From the IMG/VR virus record IMGVR_UViG_3300009080_000022, positions 1-42,614 of that record: a stretch of DNA of 42,614 bases; one strand, written 5' to 3'. The notes beneath the pieces were generated by a model. That model had not been told where the DNA came from and made no database searches. It saw only the letters and a list, made by a program, of their open reading frames with translations. A program made the translations under genes and the position numbers. Below, piece by piece: positions 12,088 through 19,600 of the stretch; positions within the stretch are counted from its first letter, which is position 1; the number at the start of each line of letters is the position of its first letter. This DNA is from a virus.

Positions 12088-14544
12088 ATGTTAGGTGCTG
12101 CCCCTACATTAGAATCTAATTACTGGTTTGGAGCGCAAGGTAATCGTCTCTGGGTGGGTCAAGTTGAGTGTGATGGTGATAAAACCATTACAGGAGATGA
12201 GTGTGTAGATTATCAAGAATCTAACCGAGTTAAGGTTAGGATTATGGGATATCACACTAGAAGTAGATCTCAACTCAAATCTCTTGATCTTCCTTGGGCA
12301 ACCGTTTTAATGCCAACAACTGAGACCATTAGTAGACATTCTGCTGGTGTAGTTCATGGTCTTGAAAATGGTATGTGGGTGCTTGGAACTTTCATGGATG
12401 GTGAAAGTGCTCAACAACCTCTTGTGATGGGTTCTATCGGAATTGTAGATAAAAGACAACAAACTTATACTGATAGAGTATCGGATAAGGGTCTTTCAAA
12501 TGATCATGCTGCGACACACCCAGAAAAGGTAAAAAACAATAAAGCATCTTCGGGTGGTCATGGTCAGTCAAATCGGGGCGAAAACACCGGAACATTTAGT
12601 GCCAATGATAAAGAACAGGAAAGTAATGAAAGACAAACTTTTACTGTTTCAAATGGCAAATGTGGTCCTAGACCAGAAGGTGACTTTGCTAAAATTTTAA
12701 ACGATCTTTTTCAATTTACAGGAAAGAATGAAAAGATTGGTGGGGTTTTTGTAAATAAACTAACTGGCAATATTGTTGAAACTGCTGGTATTATTCAAAC
12801 ATATGTTAGTAGATTAGCAGCAGCAGCAAGTGGTATTCTTGGGGATATTAAACAATTAATTCTTAGTGAGTTTAAAAAGTATTTTCAACAATTTATTATT
12901 ACACCAATTACTACTGCATTAGCACTTAAACCCACAAAAGATTCAGAAATTATTTGGGGTGCTAATAAACTAGGTGATGTATTCATTGAAATTTTTAAAT
13001 GTATTTTTGGAACTATCTTAGAGGAGTTATTAAACTTAATTCTAGACATTGTTACTGGGATTATTGACGACGCTGTAAACAGTGCATTTTGTATGGTCCA
13101 GGATATTATTTCTGGTATTACATCAAAAATTAGTGATTTGGTTGGTTCAGCACTTGGTGCTTTAAGCAATGTAACTTCACTTATTTCTCAGTATGGAGAT
13201 TGGGGTGGAAGTTGGTTAAGCAAAATTGGTGAATTAGTTGCTCTATTTTGTGATGGTCAACTTTCCTGTATTCTTGGTATTGGTGAATATACAACTAAAG
13301 AAGGTGAAAGTAGTGACAATTCTGTTGGTAGTTTTATGAATAGAATTGAAACATTTGGAAATCTTCCAAATGATGCTAAAATTGGATTATTTGGAAGTGA
13401 TTCTTTCCTGTCTACATTTGAGAATACTCAAATCATTGATAGCGATGGTAATGTATCAAAAGGAACATTAAATTGTTCTAAATCTAATAAGTTTACATTT
13501 CCTGCCATTCCAGAACTTGTATTTACTGGTCTTAAATATAAGTTTGATGCTGCTGTTGGAGATTTTCCTGGTCCGTTTCCTGGAACTTATTCAAAGGGTT
13601 CTAAGTATCCAAGAGCAATTCCAGTTATTAATAGTAAGGGAAAAATTATCGGTGCAAAAATTACAAATCCTGGGGTTGATATTTCTCCTGGAGTAAAAAT
13701 TTCAGTAAAACCTTATAGAGATTGGGGATCAGGTGCTGAACTTAAACCAATTATTAAAAATGGAAAAATTGAAGATCTTATTGTAATAAATGGTGGAGGA
13801 GGGTATCCGTATTTTGATGGATCAAATTTAAATCCTAGAATTCCTCTAATTGGTAATCAAGATGGTACTGGATCTGGCACCAATGGCACTGGAGACAGTA
13901 CTAATGGCACTGGATCTGGTACTAATAATGGCACTGGATCTGGTACTAATAATGGCACTGGAGACAGTACTAATAATGGCACTGGATCTGGTACTAATGG
14001 CACTGGATCTGGTACTAATGGCACTGGATCTGGTACTAATAATGGCACTGGAGACAGTACTAATAATGGCACTGGATCTGGTACTAATGGCACTGGAGAC
14101 AGTACTAATAATGGCACTGGAGAACCAGATTATGATAGAATCTATGGAATCTATGCTGAAAATCCGTATTGGATAGGAATTATTACTCCTAATAATCCTC
14201 CACAAGTTCTCAATGCGGGTGAAAATTTAGATGGTACTTGTGGTATTATTGTTGAACCTGGTAAAGATGAGGGAACTAATGTAGTTTTACCTGAATTAGA
14301 ACCAGTTATTGTAAATGGAAGATTAATTTCTATCAAAGTAATTAAAGAAGGATTTGGGTTTACATCACCGCCTAAAATGTATATGGCATGTACTAATTCA
14401 AATATTGATTCTAGTGATCAACGTAGAGTAAAAATTCAACCAGTTCTAAGATACATTCCTAGAAAAGACGCTAAAGATTATCTCAATTTGTTTGATGATT
14501 ATCGCGACATTATTGATTGTGTAGGATTCCCTGGAGATTATTGA
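12088..14544 (+). CDS. 5: gp5-like hub protein with OB-fold and Gly-Thr-Asn repeat, 818 aa
   Basis: The first 135 residues match the OB-fold of T4 gp5/VgrG-type hubs: WFGAQGNRLWVGQVE, RVKVRIMGYHTRSRSQL, LPWATVLMPTTETIS, GLENGMWVLGTFMDG, QQPLVMGSIG. After a polar linker come long hydrophobic or amphipathic helices (about residues 250-410). Then follows a beta-rich domain, an 83-residue repeat of GTG(SGT/DST)N(N) units at 593-675, and a C-terminal beta domain with NGRLISIKVIKEGFGFTSPP. No lysozyme domain as in T4 gp5 is visible, and the beta-helix is on the next gene. It likely forms the top of the central needle, bound to gp27. The gp5 symbol covers the N-terminal part only. Confidence 0.75.
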   Translation: MLGAAPTLESNYWFGAQGNRLWVGQVECDGDKTITGDECVDYQESNRVKVRIMGYHTRSRSQLKSLDLPWATVLMPTTETISRHSAGVVHGLENGMWVLGTFMDGESAQQPLVMGSIGIVDKRQQTYTDRVSDKGLSNDHAATHPEKVKNNKASSGGHGQSNRGENTGTFSANDKEQESNERQTFTVSNGKCGPRPEGDFAKILNDLFQFTGKNEKIGGVFVNKLTGNIVETAGIIQTYVSRLAAAASGILGDIKQLILSEFKKYFQQFIITPITTALALKPTKDSEIIWGANKLGDVFIEIFKCIFGTILEELLNLILDIVTGIIDDAVNSAFCMVQDIISGITSKISDLVGSALGALSNVTSLISQYGDWGGSWLSKIGELVALFCDGQLSCILGIGEYTTKEGESSDNSVGSFMNRIETFGNLPNDAKIGLFGSDSFLSTFENTQIIDSDGNVSKGTLNCSKSNKFTFPAIPELVFTGLKYKFDAAVGDFPGPFPGTYSKGSKYPRAIPVINSKGKIIGAKITNPGVDISPGVKISVKPYRDWGSGAELKPIIKNGKIEDLIVINGGGGYPYFDGSNLNPRIPLIGNQDGTGSGTNGTGDSTNGTGSGTNNGTGSGTNNGTGDSTNNGTGSGTNGTGSGTNGTGSGTNNGTGDSTNNGTGSGTNGTGDSTNNGTGEPDYDRIYGIYAENPYWIGIITPNNPPQVLNAGENLDGTCGIIVEPGKDEGTNVVLPELEPVIVNGRLISIKVIKEGFGFTSPPKMYMACTNSNIDSSDQRRVKIQPVLRYIPRKDAKDYLNLFDDYRDIIDCVGFPGDY
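13864..14112 (+). repeat. Coding minisatellite, 11 units of 21 or 24 bases
   Basis: Eleven tandem units encode GTG(SGT or DST)N or NN, followed by a partial twelfth. Unit types by residue length are 7,7,8,8,8,7,7,8,8,7,8, which keeps the frame throughout. Codons are almost identical between units (GGCACTGGATCTGGTACTAAT pattern, with AAT doubled in the longer ones). Such homogeneity means recent expansion by slippage or unequal recombination. It is a linker in the protein, not a CRISPR array. Confidence 0.92.
14533..14536 (+). promoter_or_regulatory. Shine-Dalgarno GGAG fixing the beta-helix gene start
   Basis: GGAG lies seven bases before the ATG at 14544, which overlaps the previous stop by one base (TGATG). 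This favours 14544 over the in-frame ATG at 14517 and adds a 321-residue product. Confidence 0.65.
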
Positions 14545-15509
14545 TGCCTAATTTTGATAAAGAACTAGCAAAAAAGAATGGTATGTCTGATGCTGCTATT
14601 GAGGCAGCAGACAGCATTAAAAAAACTCAAGAAAATGGAGCAGTAAAGTATCCTTATAACAAAGCAAAAACATTTGCTTGTGGACATAAGTGGGAGTTTA
14701 ATGAAACTGAGGATAATGAGTATATTAACTTCAGGCATGGAACTACTGGTGCATACATTAAAATGTTTGCCAACGGTGACATCCAATTACATACTCCGGT
14801 AAGAGATGTTAATATAATTGCTGCAAGGCATATTAACATTAAAAACGGATCAACAATGGATATTGAAGATCCTAGTAAAAATGATAGGTTTGTTCTTAAT
14901 GTTACCGGTAATGTCCATATGGACATTGAAGGTGACATGCATACTAATGTTAAGGGCAATCGTTATACCACCATCAATGGTGAGGATAATTTAACTGTTA
15001 AGGGTGCTTCGTTATATAATTACTCTGAACTTGGTGAGAATATTTCTGGAGACCATAAGTGTTCTGCAGGTAAATCTGTTACAACTGCCACCAATATGCA
15101 AAGAGATTTGAAACCTGGTGGTGTGATGCGTGATTCATTTGCTGGAACATATATCATTGAGCAAACAAGTCCTGGTGGTACTATGGAAATTAGATCAGCA
15201 GGTGATATGATTTTCAATTCACTGGGTCATATTCGATGCACTACACTCAGCAATTTGGACTTTGTAGTTAATGGTAAAGTTAATTACGCCATTACTGGTC
15301 TAAGAGTGATAGGATCTCCTACAGCGGTCCCTACGGGTCCTCTAGCACCCACTGAACCAGCATTTAATGTAATGGTAGCAACTGGTGCTATTAACCATAC
15401 CACTGCTCTTGGCAACATCAGTACCGTTGCCACCCTGGGAACCATGAATCTGTTTGCTGGTGGTCCGTTCCTTGATGTTGATTGTCTCACAGGAGTGTAC
15501 CTTAACTAA
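14544..15509 (+). CDS. Central spike beta-helix protein, gp5 C-terminal type, 321 aa
   Basis: This protein carries the spike part of T4 gp5 as a separate gene. After a helical N-terminus, the stretch FANGDIQLHTPVRDVNIIAA leads into five successive octads of the VxGxxxxx type at about residues 120-159: VTGNVHMD, IEGDMHTN, VKGNRYTT, INGEDNLT, VKGASLYN. Such octads form the triple-stranded beta-helix of gp5 and VgrG. A beta-rich region with Gly, Thr and Pro follows, ending LDVDCLTGVYLN. It is coupled to the OB-fold gene by a TGATG overlap, so the two likely assemble together as needle and hub. No gp5.4-type PAAR tip protein is seen next to it. Confidence 0.78.
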   Translation: MPNFDKELAKKNGMSDAAIEAADSIKKTQENGAVKYPYNKAKTFACGHKWEFNETEDNEYINFRHGTTGAYIKMFANGDIQLHTPVRDVNIIAARHINIKNGSTMDIEDPSKNDRFVLNVTGNVHMDIEGDMHTNVKGNRYTTINGEDNLTVKGASLYNYSELGENISGDHKCSAGKSVTTATNMQRDLKPGGVMRDSFAGTYIIEQTSPGGTMEIRSAGDMIFNSLGHIRCTTLSNLDFVVNGKVNYAITGLRVIGSPTAVPTGPLAPTEPAFNVMVATGAINHTTALGNISTVATLGTMNLFAGGPFLDVDCLTGVYLN

Positions 15510-15516
15510 GGGGGGG

Positions 15517-15545
15517 TTGACAACGACCAATCCTCATGGTATACT
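15517..15545 (+). promoter_or_regulatory. Consensus sigma70 promoter (TTGACA-17-TATACT)
   Basis: TTGACA at 15517-15522 and TATACT at 15540-15545 are separated by 17 bases, the ideal spacing for host sigma70. It lies eight bases after the stop of the beta-helix gene and about 28 bases before the ATG at 15573. Transcription would start near 15552. This suggests early expression of the following small-gene island, independent of late transcription. Confidence 0.8.
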
Positions 15546-15572
15546 TACAAAGTTCACAAAAGCACATACACT

Positions 15573-15752
15573 ATGTTTACTGACGAATCTGTTTGCAGGG
15601 TAGAGGTGAGTATTACCAAACGGGTAATTACACTTCATTCTGATCTAGGTAGAGAGTTAAGCGTTGATTGTAGAACACCTGATGAGTTTCAGCAGGTTTT
15701 GGGTTTGGTACGTGAAAATTCAGAACGATTTGAAGTCAATTATGATTTCTAA
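15573..15752 (+). CDS. Small conserved protein, 59 aa
   Basis: The frame runs ATG at 15573 to TAA at 15750-15752 and encodes 59 residues. The protein begins MFTDESVCRVEVSITKRVIT and ends with a helix (FQQVLGLVRENSERF) and VNYDF, suggesting a small beta-beta-alpha fold. It is the first gene after the sigma70 promoter. Similar short proteins starting MFTDES occur, as I recall, in several T4-like cyanophages with no known role. Early expression is inferred from the promoter. Confidence 0.7.
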   Translation: MFTDESVCRVEVSITKRVITLHSDLGRELSVDCRTPDEFQQVLGLVRENSERFEVNYDF

Positions 15753-15769
15753 ATTCTAATCTATTTCTT

Positions 15770-15854
15770 GGGAGCGTGACGGAATCGGTAGACGTATCGG
15801 ACTTAAAATCCGCTGACTATATAAGTCGTGGGGGTTCAAGTCCCCCCGCTCCTA
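15770..15854 (+). tRNA. tRNA-Leu (anticodon UAA)
   Basis: An 85-base cloverleaf can be drawn. The acceptor stem pairs GGGAGCG with CGCTCCT (one G-U at the end). The anticodon stem CGGA/TCCG closes the loop CTTAAAA, giving anticodon TAA. A class II variable arm GACT-ATATA-AGTC is present, as in leucine tRNAs. The T stem GGGGG/CCCCC closes TTCAAGT. No CCA is encoded. It would read UUA, a codon that is common in this AT-rich phage DNA. It lies between two protein genes in the promoter-led island. Confidence 0.95.
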
Positions 15855-15862
15855 TTAAAGAA

Positions 15863-16126
15863 ATGTACAAATTAAGATGTGACTACAGACACGTTAATTA
15901 CATAGGAATTGTACTTGTCTACTACTTAAATGGAATGCCATTTATTTATGATGACATTTCAGAAACAGAGAGAGAGGATCCTTACGTAAAAGCAATGGCA
16001 GGATCTGAAGATGCTATCGATGTTGAGCAATTGACAAAGAACAGTGAGTATCTTATGATGGAAGAACTCCATCCATTATTATTTCCAGTAGAATTAGATG
16101 AAATTTCTGAACTCCCACCAGCATGA
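15863..16126 (+). CDS. Hypothetical protein, 87 aa
   Basis: The start is taken at the ATG at 15863, nine bases after the tRNA; the longer open frame starting at 15776 would run through the tRNA and is not credible. The protein begins with strands (MYKLRCDYRHVNYIGIVLVYYLNG). The rest is acidic and helical, with many Glu and Asp (ISETEREDPYVKAMAG, then MMEELHPLLFPVELDEI). I do not recognise it. Its TGA overlaps the next ATG by four bases. The strong acidity resembles small host-takeover or DNA-mimic proteins of phages, but no motif supports that specifically. Confidence 0.65.
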   Translation: MYKLRCDYRHVNYIGIVLVYYLNGMPFIYDDISETEREDPYVKAMAGSEDAIDVEQLTKNSEYLMMEELHPLLFPVELDEISELPPA

Positions 16127-16317
16127 GTAAATATGATTTTGGTGGACTTGAAAGGCATCCTGCTAACATACTAAGATTGATTAGTGAGTTGGAGGGGTCC
16201 TATCAACTCTGTAAATATATGGGTTTTGAGGAGGACATGAAAATCCTTGACGAAATGAAAAGACCATACTATAAACTCTACTTCAAAACTAAGAAAGAGT
16301 ATAACAAACCTTCTTAG
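16123..16317 (+). CDS. Hypothetical helical protein, 64 aa
   Basis: This small, mostly helical protein (HPANILRLISELEGSYQL, then FEEDMKILDEMKRPYYKLYF) starts in a four-base ATGA overlap with the gene before it. It is unrecognised. It has no membrane segment, and the C-terminal tail is basic (KTKKEYNKPS). It is part of the promoter-led small-gene island and ends seven bases before the Phd-like gene. Confidence 0.65.
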   Translation: MSKYDFGGLERHPANILRLISELEGSYQLCKYMGFEEDMKILDEMKRPYYKLYFKTKKEYNKPS

Positions 16318-16324
16318 TACTATT

Positions 16325-16516
16325 ATGGAAACTTACACTATTGAATACTGGCAAGAGCATTGGGATGAATTGATCGCACGTGTGGAAGAAGGTTCTATCA
16401 TAGGTGTGACTGATGGTAAACATAATGCTGTTATGGTTCCATATGATATGTACCTAGATACAATAAATGCAATAGAAACATGTATTCCAAACACGACGGA
16501 TTTGACAGAGCATTGA
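16325..16516 (+). CDS. Phd/YefM antitoxin-like protein, 63 aa
   Basis: The sequence YWQEHWDELIARVEEGSIIG (residues 8-27), then VTDGKHNAVMVPYDMYLDTI, follows the prevent-host-death antitoxin pattern: helix, RVEEG turn, strand, a GK/GKH loop, strand (AVMVP), then a helix starting Y/Y. The usual bacterial form reads ...LLERVEAGEEIVITRRGKPVAVLVPxxEY. The protein is only 63 residues, so it lacks the longer C-terminal toxin-binding tail of many family members. No toxin gene lies beside it. It may repress its own promoter or block host toxins, but both are inference. It overlaps the next gene, which starts at 16480. Confidence 0.6.
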   Translation: METYTIEYWQEHWDELIARVEEGSIIGVTDGKHNAVMVPYDMYLDTINAIETCIPNTTDLTEH

Positions 16517-16647
16517 GTGGATTTGGTAAAAAGGTAGAAATCATCTGTGCAATGGAGTTTGCAGGTAAAATTGATGCCGAGTGTGCTTATCAAAATATTA
16601 AAACTGAATTGAAGTCCGTAAAGAAGGTTCGTAAAGAGTATAAATAA
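16480..16647 (+). CDS. Small basic protein, 55 aa
   Basis: An open frame from ATG at 16480 to TAA at 16645-16647 encodes 55 residues (MYSKHDGFDRALSGFGKKVE, then a helix with IDAECAYQNIKTELKSVKKV). It overlaps the Phd-like gene by 37 bases in another frame. The helix pattern with spaced Leu and Lys looks real, and I recall similar proteins in cyanophages. No function is known. Its stop codon lies within the late-promoter octamer at 16639-16646, so the island ends at the promoter of the next block. Confidence 0.6.
   Translation: MYSKHDGFDRALSGFGKKVEIICAMEFAGKIDAECAYQNIKTELKSVKKVRKEYK
16639..16646 (+). promoter_or_regulatory. Candidate T4-type late promoter (TATAAATA)
   Basis: An exact late-promoter octamer lies 40 bases before the ATG of the 1874-residue fibre gene. 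A sigma70-like TATACT at 16669-16674 follows, but with no matching -35, so the octamer is the better candidate. It would start late transcription of the fibre block. Confidence 0.6.
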
Positions 16648-16685
16648 AACTAAGAAATAGATCTGTGTTATACTAGGACGACTTA

Positions 16686-19600
16686 ATGGCACTAACCCGA
16701 CTGCAGAACATTATATCTTCCGTTGAAGGAAGAATTATTTACGTCAATCCCGATGACTTTGATTCGACGGATGCAATTGACAATAAAGGAAACTCGCCTT
16801 TAAGACCCTTTAAGACAATCGCAAGAGCAGTTCTTGAGGTAGCAAGGTATTCATACGTCAGCGCAGGTAATGCTGACGATAAATTTGACCAGTTTACAAT
16901 TATGTTGTATCCTGGTGATCATATTGTTGATAACCGTCCAGGATCTTATGCTTACGCAATTGATGGAAATTCAAATTATGTTGGTGCTTTATCAGCAGTT
17001 CCATTCTCTGCTGGTCCTGTCTCTGGGCAATATGGTTGGTCTGATACGACTAGACAGTATGCAGATCTTTATAAAATTACTAACTCAGTCCGTGGTGGAC
17101 TGATTATTCCTAGAGGTGTTTCTTTGGTCGGCATGGACCTTAGAAAAACAAAGATTAGACCAAAATTTGTTCCTAATGGTGGAACAAATGATGTAACTGG
17201 TACAACTACGATTAGTTTTACAGCATCGGATACTAACCGTAATGAGTTAACTATTACGGGTGTTTCAAACGGTCCTGATGGTGTTAATAACATTAATGAT
17301 GTTATTATTGGATCTATATTTAAGAAGGGTGTTGCTGGATATTCAATTAGCAATACATTTACTGCAGGTGCAGGCACTCAGTATGATCCAGCAACTGGTG
17401 AGTTAATTCTTAATATTGGATCATTACACGGATTAACTACAGACAATAGTATTCGTATTGCAGACAATTCTCTTGCATTTACTTGTTTATCTGATGGTGG
17501 TAATTCTATAGTAACATATCCTCGTAATACAGACCCTGCATCTGATACTACTATTAGTATTCAATCAGTAGACGACGCAGGTGGAACAATTACTGTTAAC
17601 GTAGGAACTTCTTCAGAAACTTCAGCTCATACTTTTGTACCTGGATCATCTGGGTCAGGTAATATTACTGCAGTAAATACTGGACTGAAAATTCAGGAAG
17701 GGACAGTAATTACTGGTATTTCTACTCAAACTGGTAGTTCTTCTATCGCTGTTGAAATTTCCAAACCTCATAATTATCTCTTAACAGACGTTGGCAATGG
17801 AACTAATATTGGTGCTGGAATAGTTATTGATCTTCCTTATGAAGATGATAATAGTAGAACTGCCTTATTCAGAATTACTGGTGGTTGCTACTTCTGGCAG
17901 TTCTCAATTTTTGATGGTGATCCATCAGGTGTATATAAATCTACTACAGTAAAACCAGAACCAACATGGTCTTTGGTTGATGATTTACAATTTAGTCATA
18001 CTAAATTGACTGTATTTGAATATGCATCATTACACGATCTTAAAACATTTTACAGAAAAGTATCTGATGTAATTTCTGTTATCTCTAGTGAAAAAATTGA
18101 AGCAAAAATTCAAGAGAATAGAATTGTTGGTGCATTAGCAGATCAGGTATCTGTTACTAAAGTAACTAGAAATAATAGTATTGTAACTATAACTCTTTCT
18201 CAAGAACTTGAAATTACTGCCGGTAATTTTGTTGCAGTTAGAGGAGCAGTTAGTGCTGACAACAATGCCAACGCATATTATATTGGACAAAGGCAAGTTA
18301 CTACTGTCAATAGTGGGAGTGAGTTTACTTATACTCTTCCTTCTTCTTCAGTTACGCAACTTGATACTTTAGAAGCATCATCACCAGGAGATAGTGATAC
18401 TTCAACTAATGGAATGCAGGTTGAGTATGCTTCACCATCTGCTGATGTTCAGGTTGAAATTGATACCGTTGAATCTGCATCACCATATATTTTTAACGTA
18501 TCACTTAGATCCACCTATGGGATCTGTGGGATGCACGCTGACGGTTCCAGAGCAACTGGATTCCGTAGCATGGTCGTAGCTCAATATACGGGGATTAGCC
18601 TTCAAAAAGATGACAGTGCATTTCTTAAGTATAATGGCACTACTTTTGTTACTCAAAGTGGTAATGACTCTTTGCATACAGATGCAGAAGCAATTTACAA
18701 CCCTAAACAGAGAAGTTACCATGTAAAGGCATCTAATCGTGCTGTAATTCAAGCAGTTTCTGTTTTTGCTGTTGGTTACGCAGATCACTTTATTGCTGAA
18801 GACGGCGGTGACATGAGTATCACCAACTCAAACAGTAATTTTGGTATGAATTCGATGAGATCCATTGGATTTAGTGACCAAGCATTTAAGAAAGATGCTC
18901 TTGGTAAAATTACACATATCATTCCACCAAGAAATGTAGAATCTACTCTTTCTAATAGTTACTATGAATCTATTGACACCTTAAAAACACAAGCATATGG
19001 TGTTGCAAATTCTTCTTCAAGAATTTATCTCTCAGGTAGAGATGATTTCTTAGCAATCACTAGTGGTGGATCTAATTTTACATCAGGAAATGTTACTGTT
19101 AAGGATTCTACTGGACAAAATAGAACGATTATTTTAAGTGCAACTAATGGAGTTGTAATTAGTGCAACTTTCTCAGGTGGTTATGGAACATTCCAACCAG
19201 GGGATATTGTTACTATCCCAACTAATGCTGTTGATGGTGTTGGTTTAGATTGTGTTCTGACTATTGGTAATGGATTACTGAGAAAAGTTGGCAAATTCAC
19301 TGTTGGTAGTAGAGTTCTTGATAAAGATGGATCTACTATTAAGGATAATATTTATGTGCCTTTATATGAAACTTCAAGTGCAACTGCCACCAGTGAAAGA
19401 TATGCAGAAATTACTCCTTCACTAGGAAATGTTTTTGATTATGATTCTACCAACCCCCAAACAAATACAGCAGGTGGATGGTATATTAATGTAGATAGTT
19501 CAACAAATCAAATTTACACTGCTATTAATGGTAATACTAAGTATGGTTTAAATAAAATTGAGGTCACGCCTACATCATATATTAAGAGAATTGTTGATGA

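Noticed and set aside
13864-14112. Possible CRISPR array because of regular repeats
   Set aside because: There are no unique spacers; units are contiguous and stay in frame within a long coding sequence.
13846-14205. Open frames on both strands across the minisatellite, encoding repeated Leu/Val/Pro or Ser/Ile proteins
   Set aside because: They are by-products of the tandem repeat in other frames; the plus frame of the gp5-like gene explains the region.
15776-15862. Long version of the 87-residue gene starting inside the tRNA
   Set aside because: The added residues are the translated tRNA-Leu; the ATG at 15863 is the sensible start.
16669-16674. TATACT as a second sigma70 promoter before the 1874-residue gene
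   Set aside because: No -35 element lies at the right distance and it is only 12 bases from the ATG.
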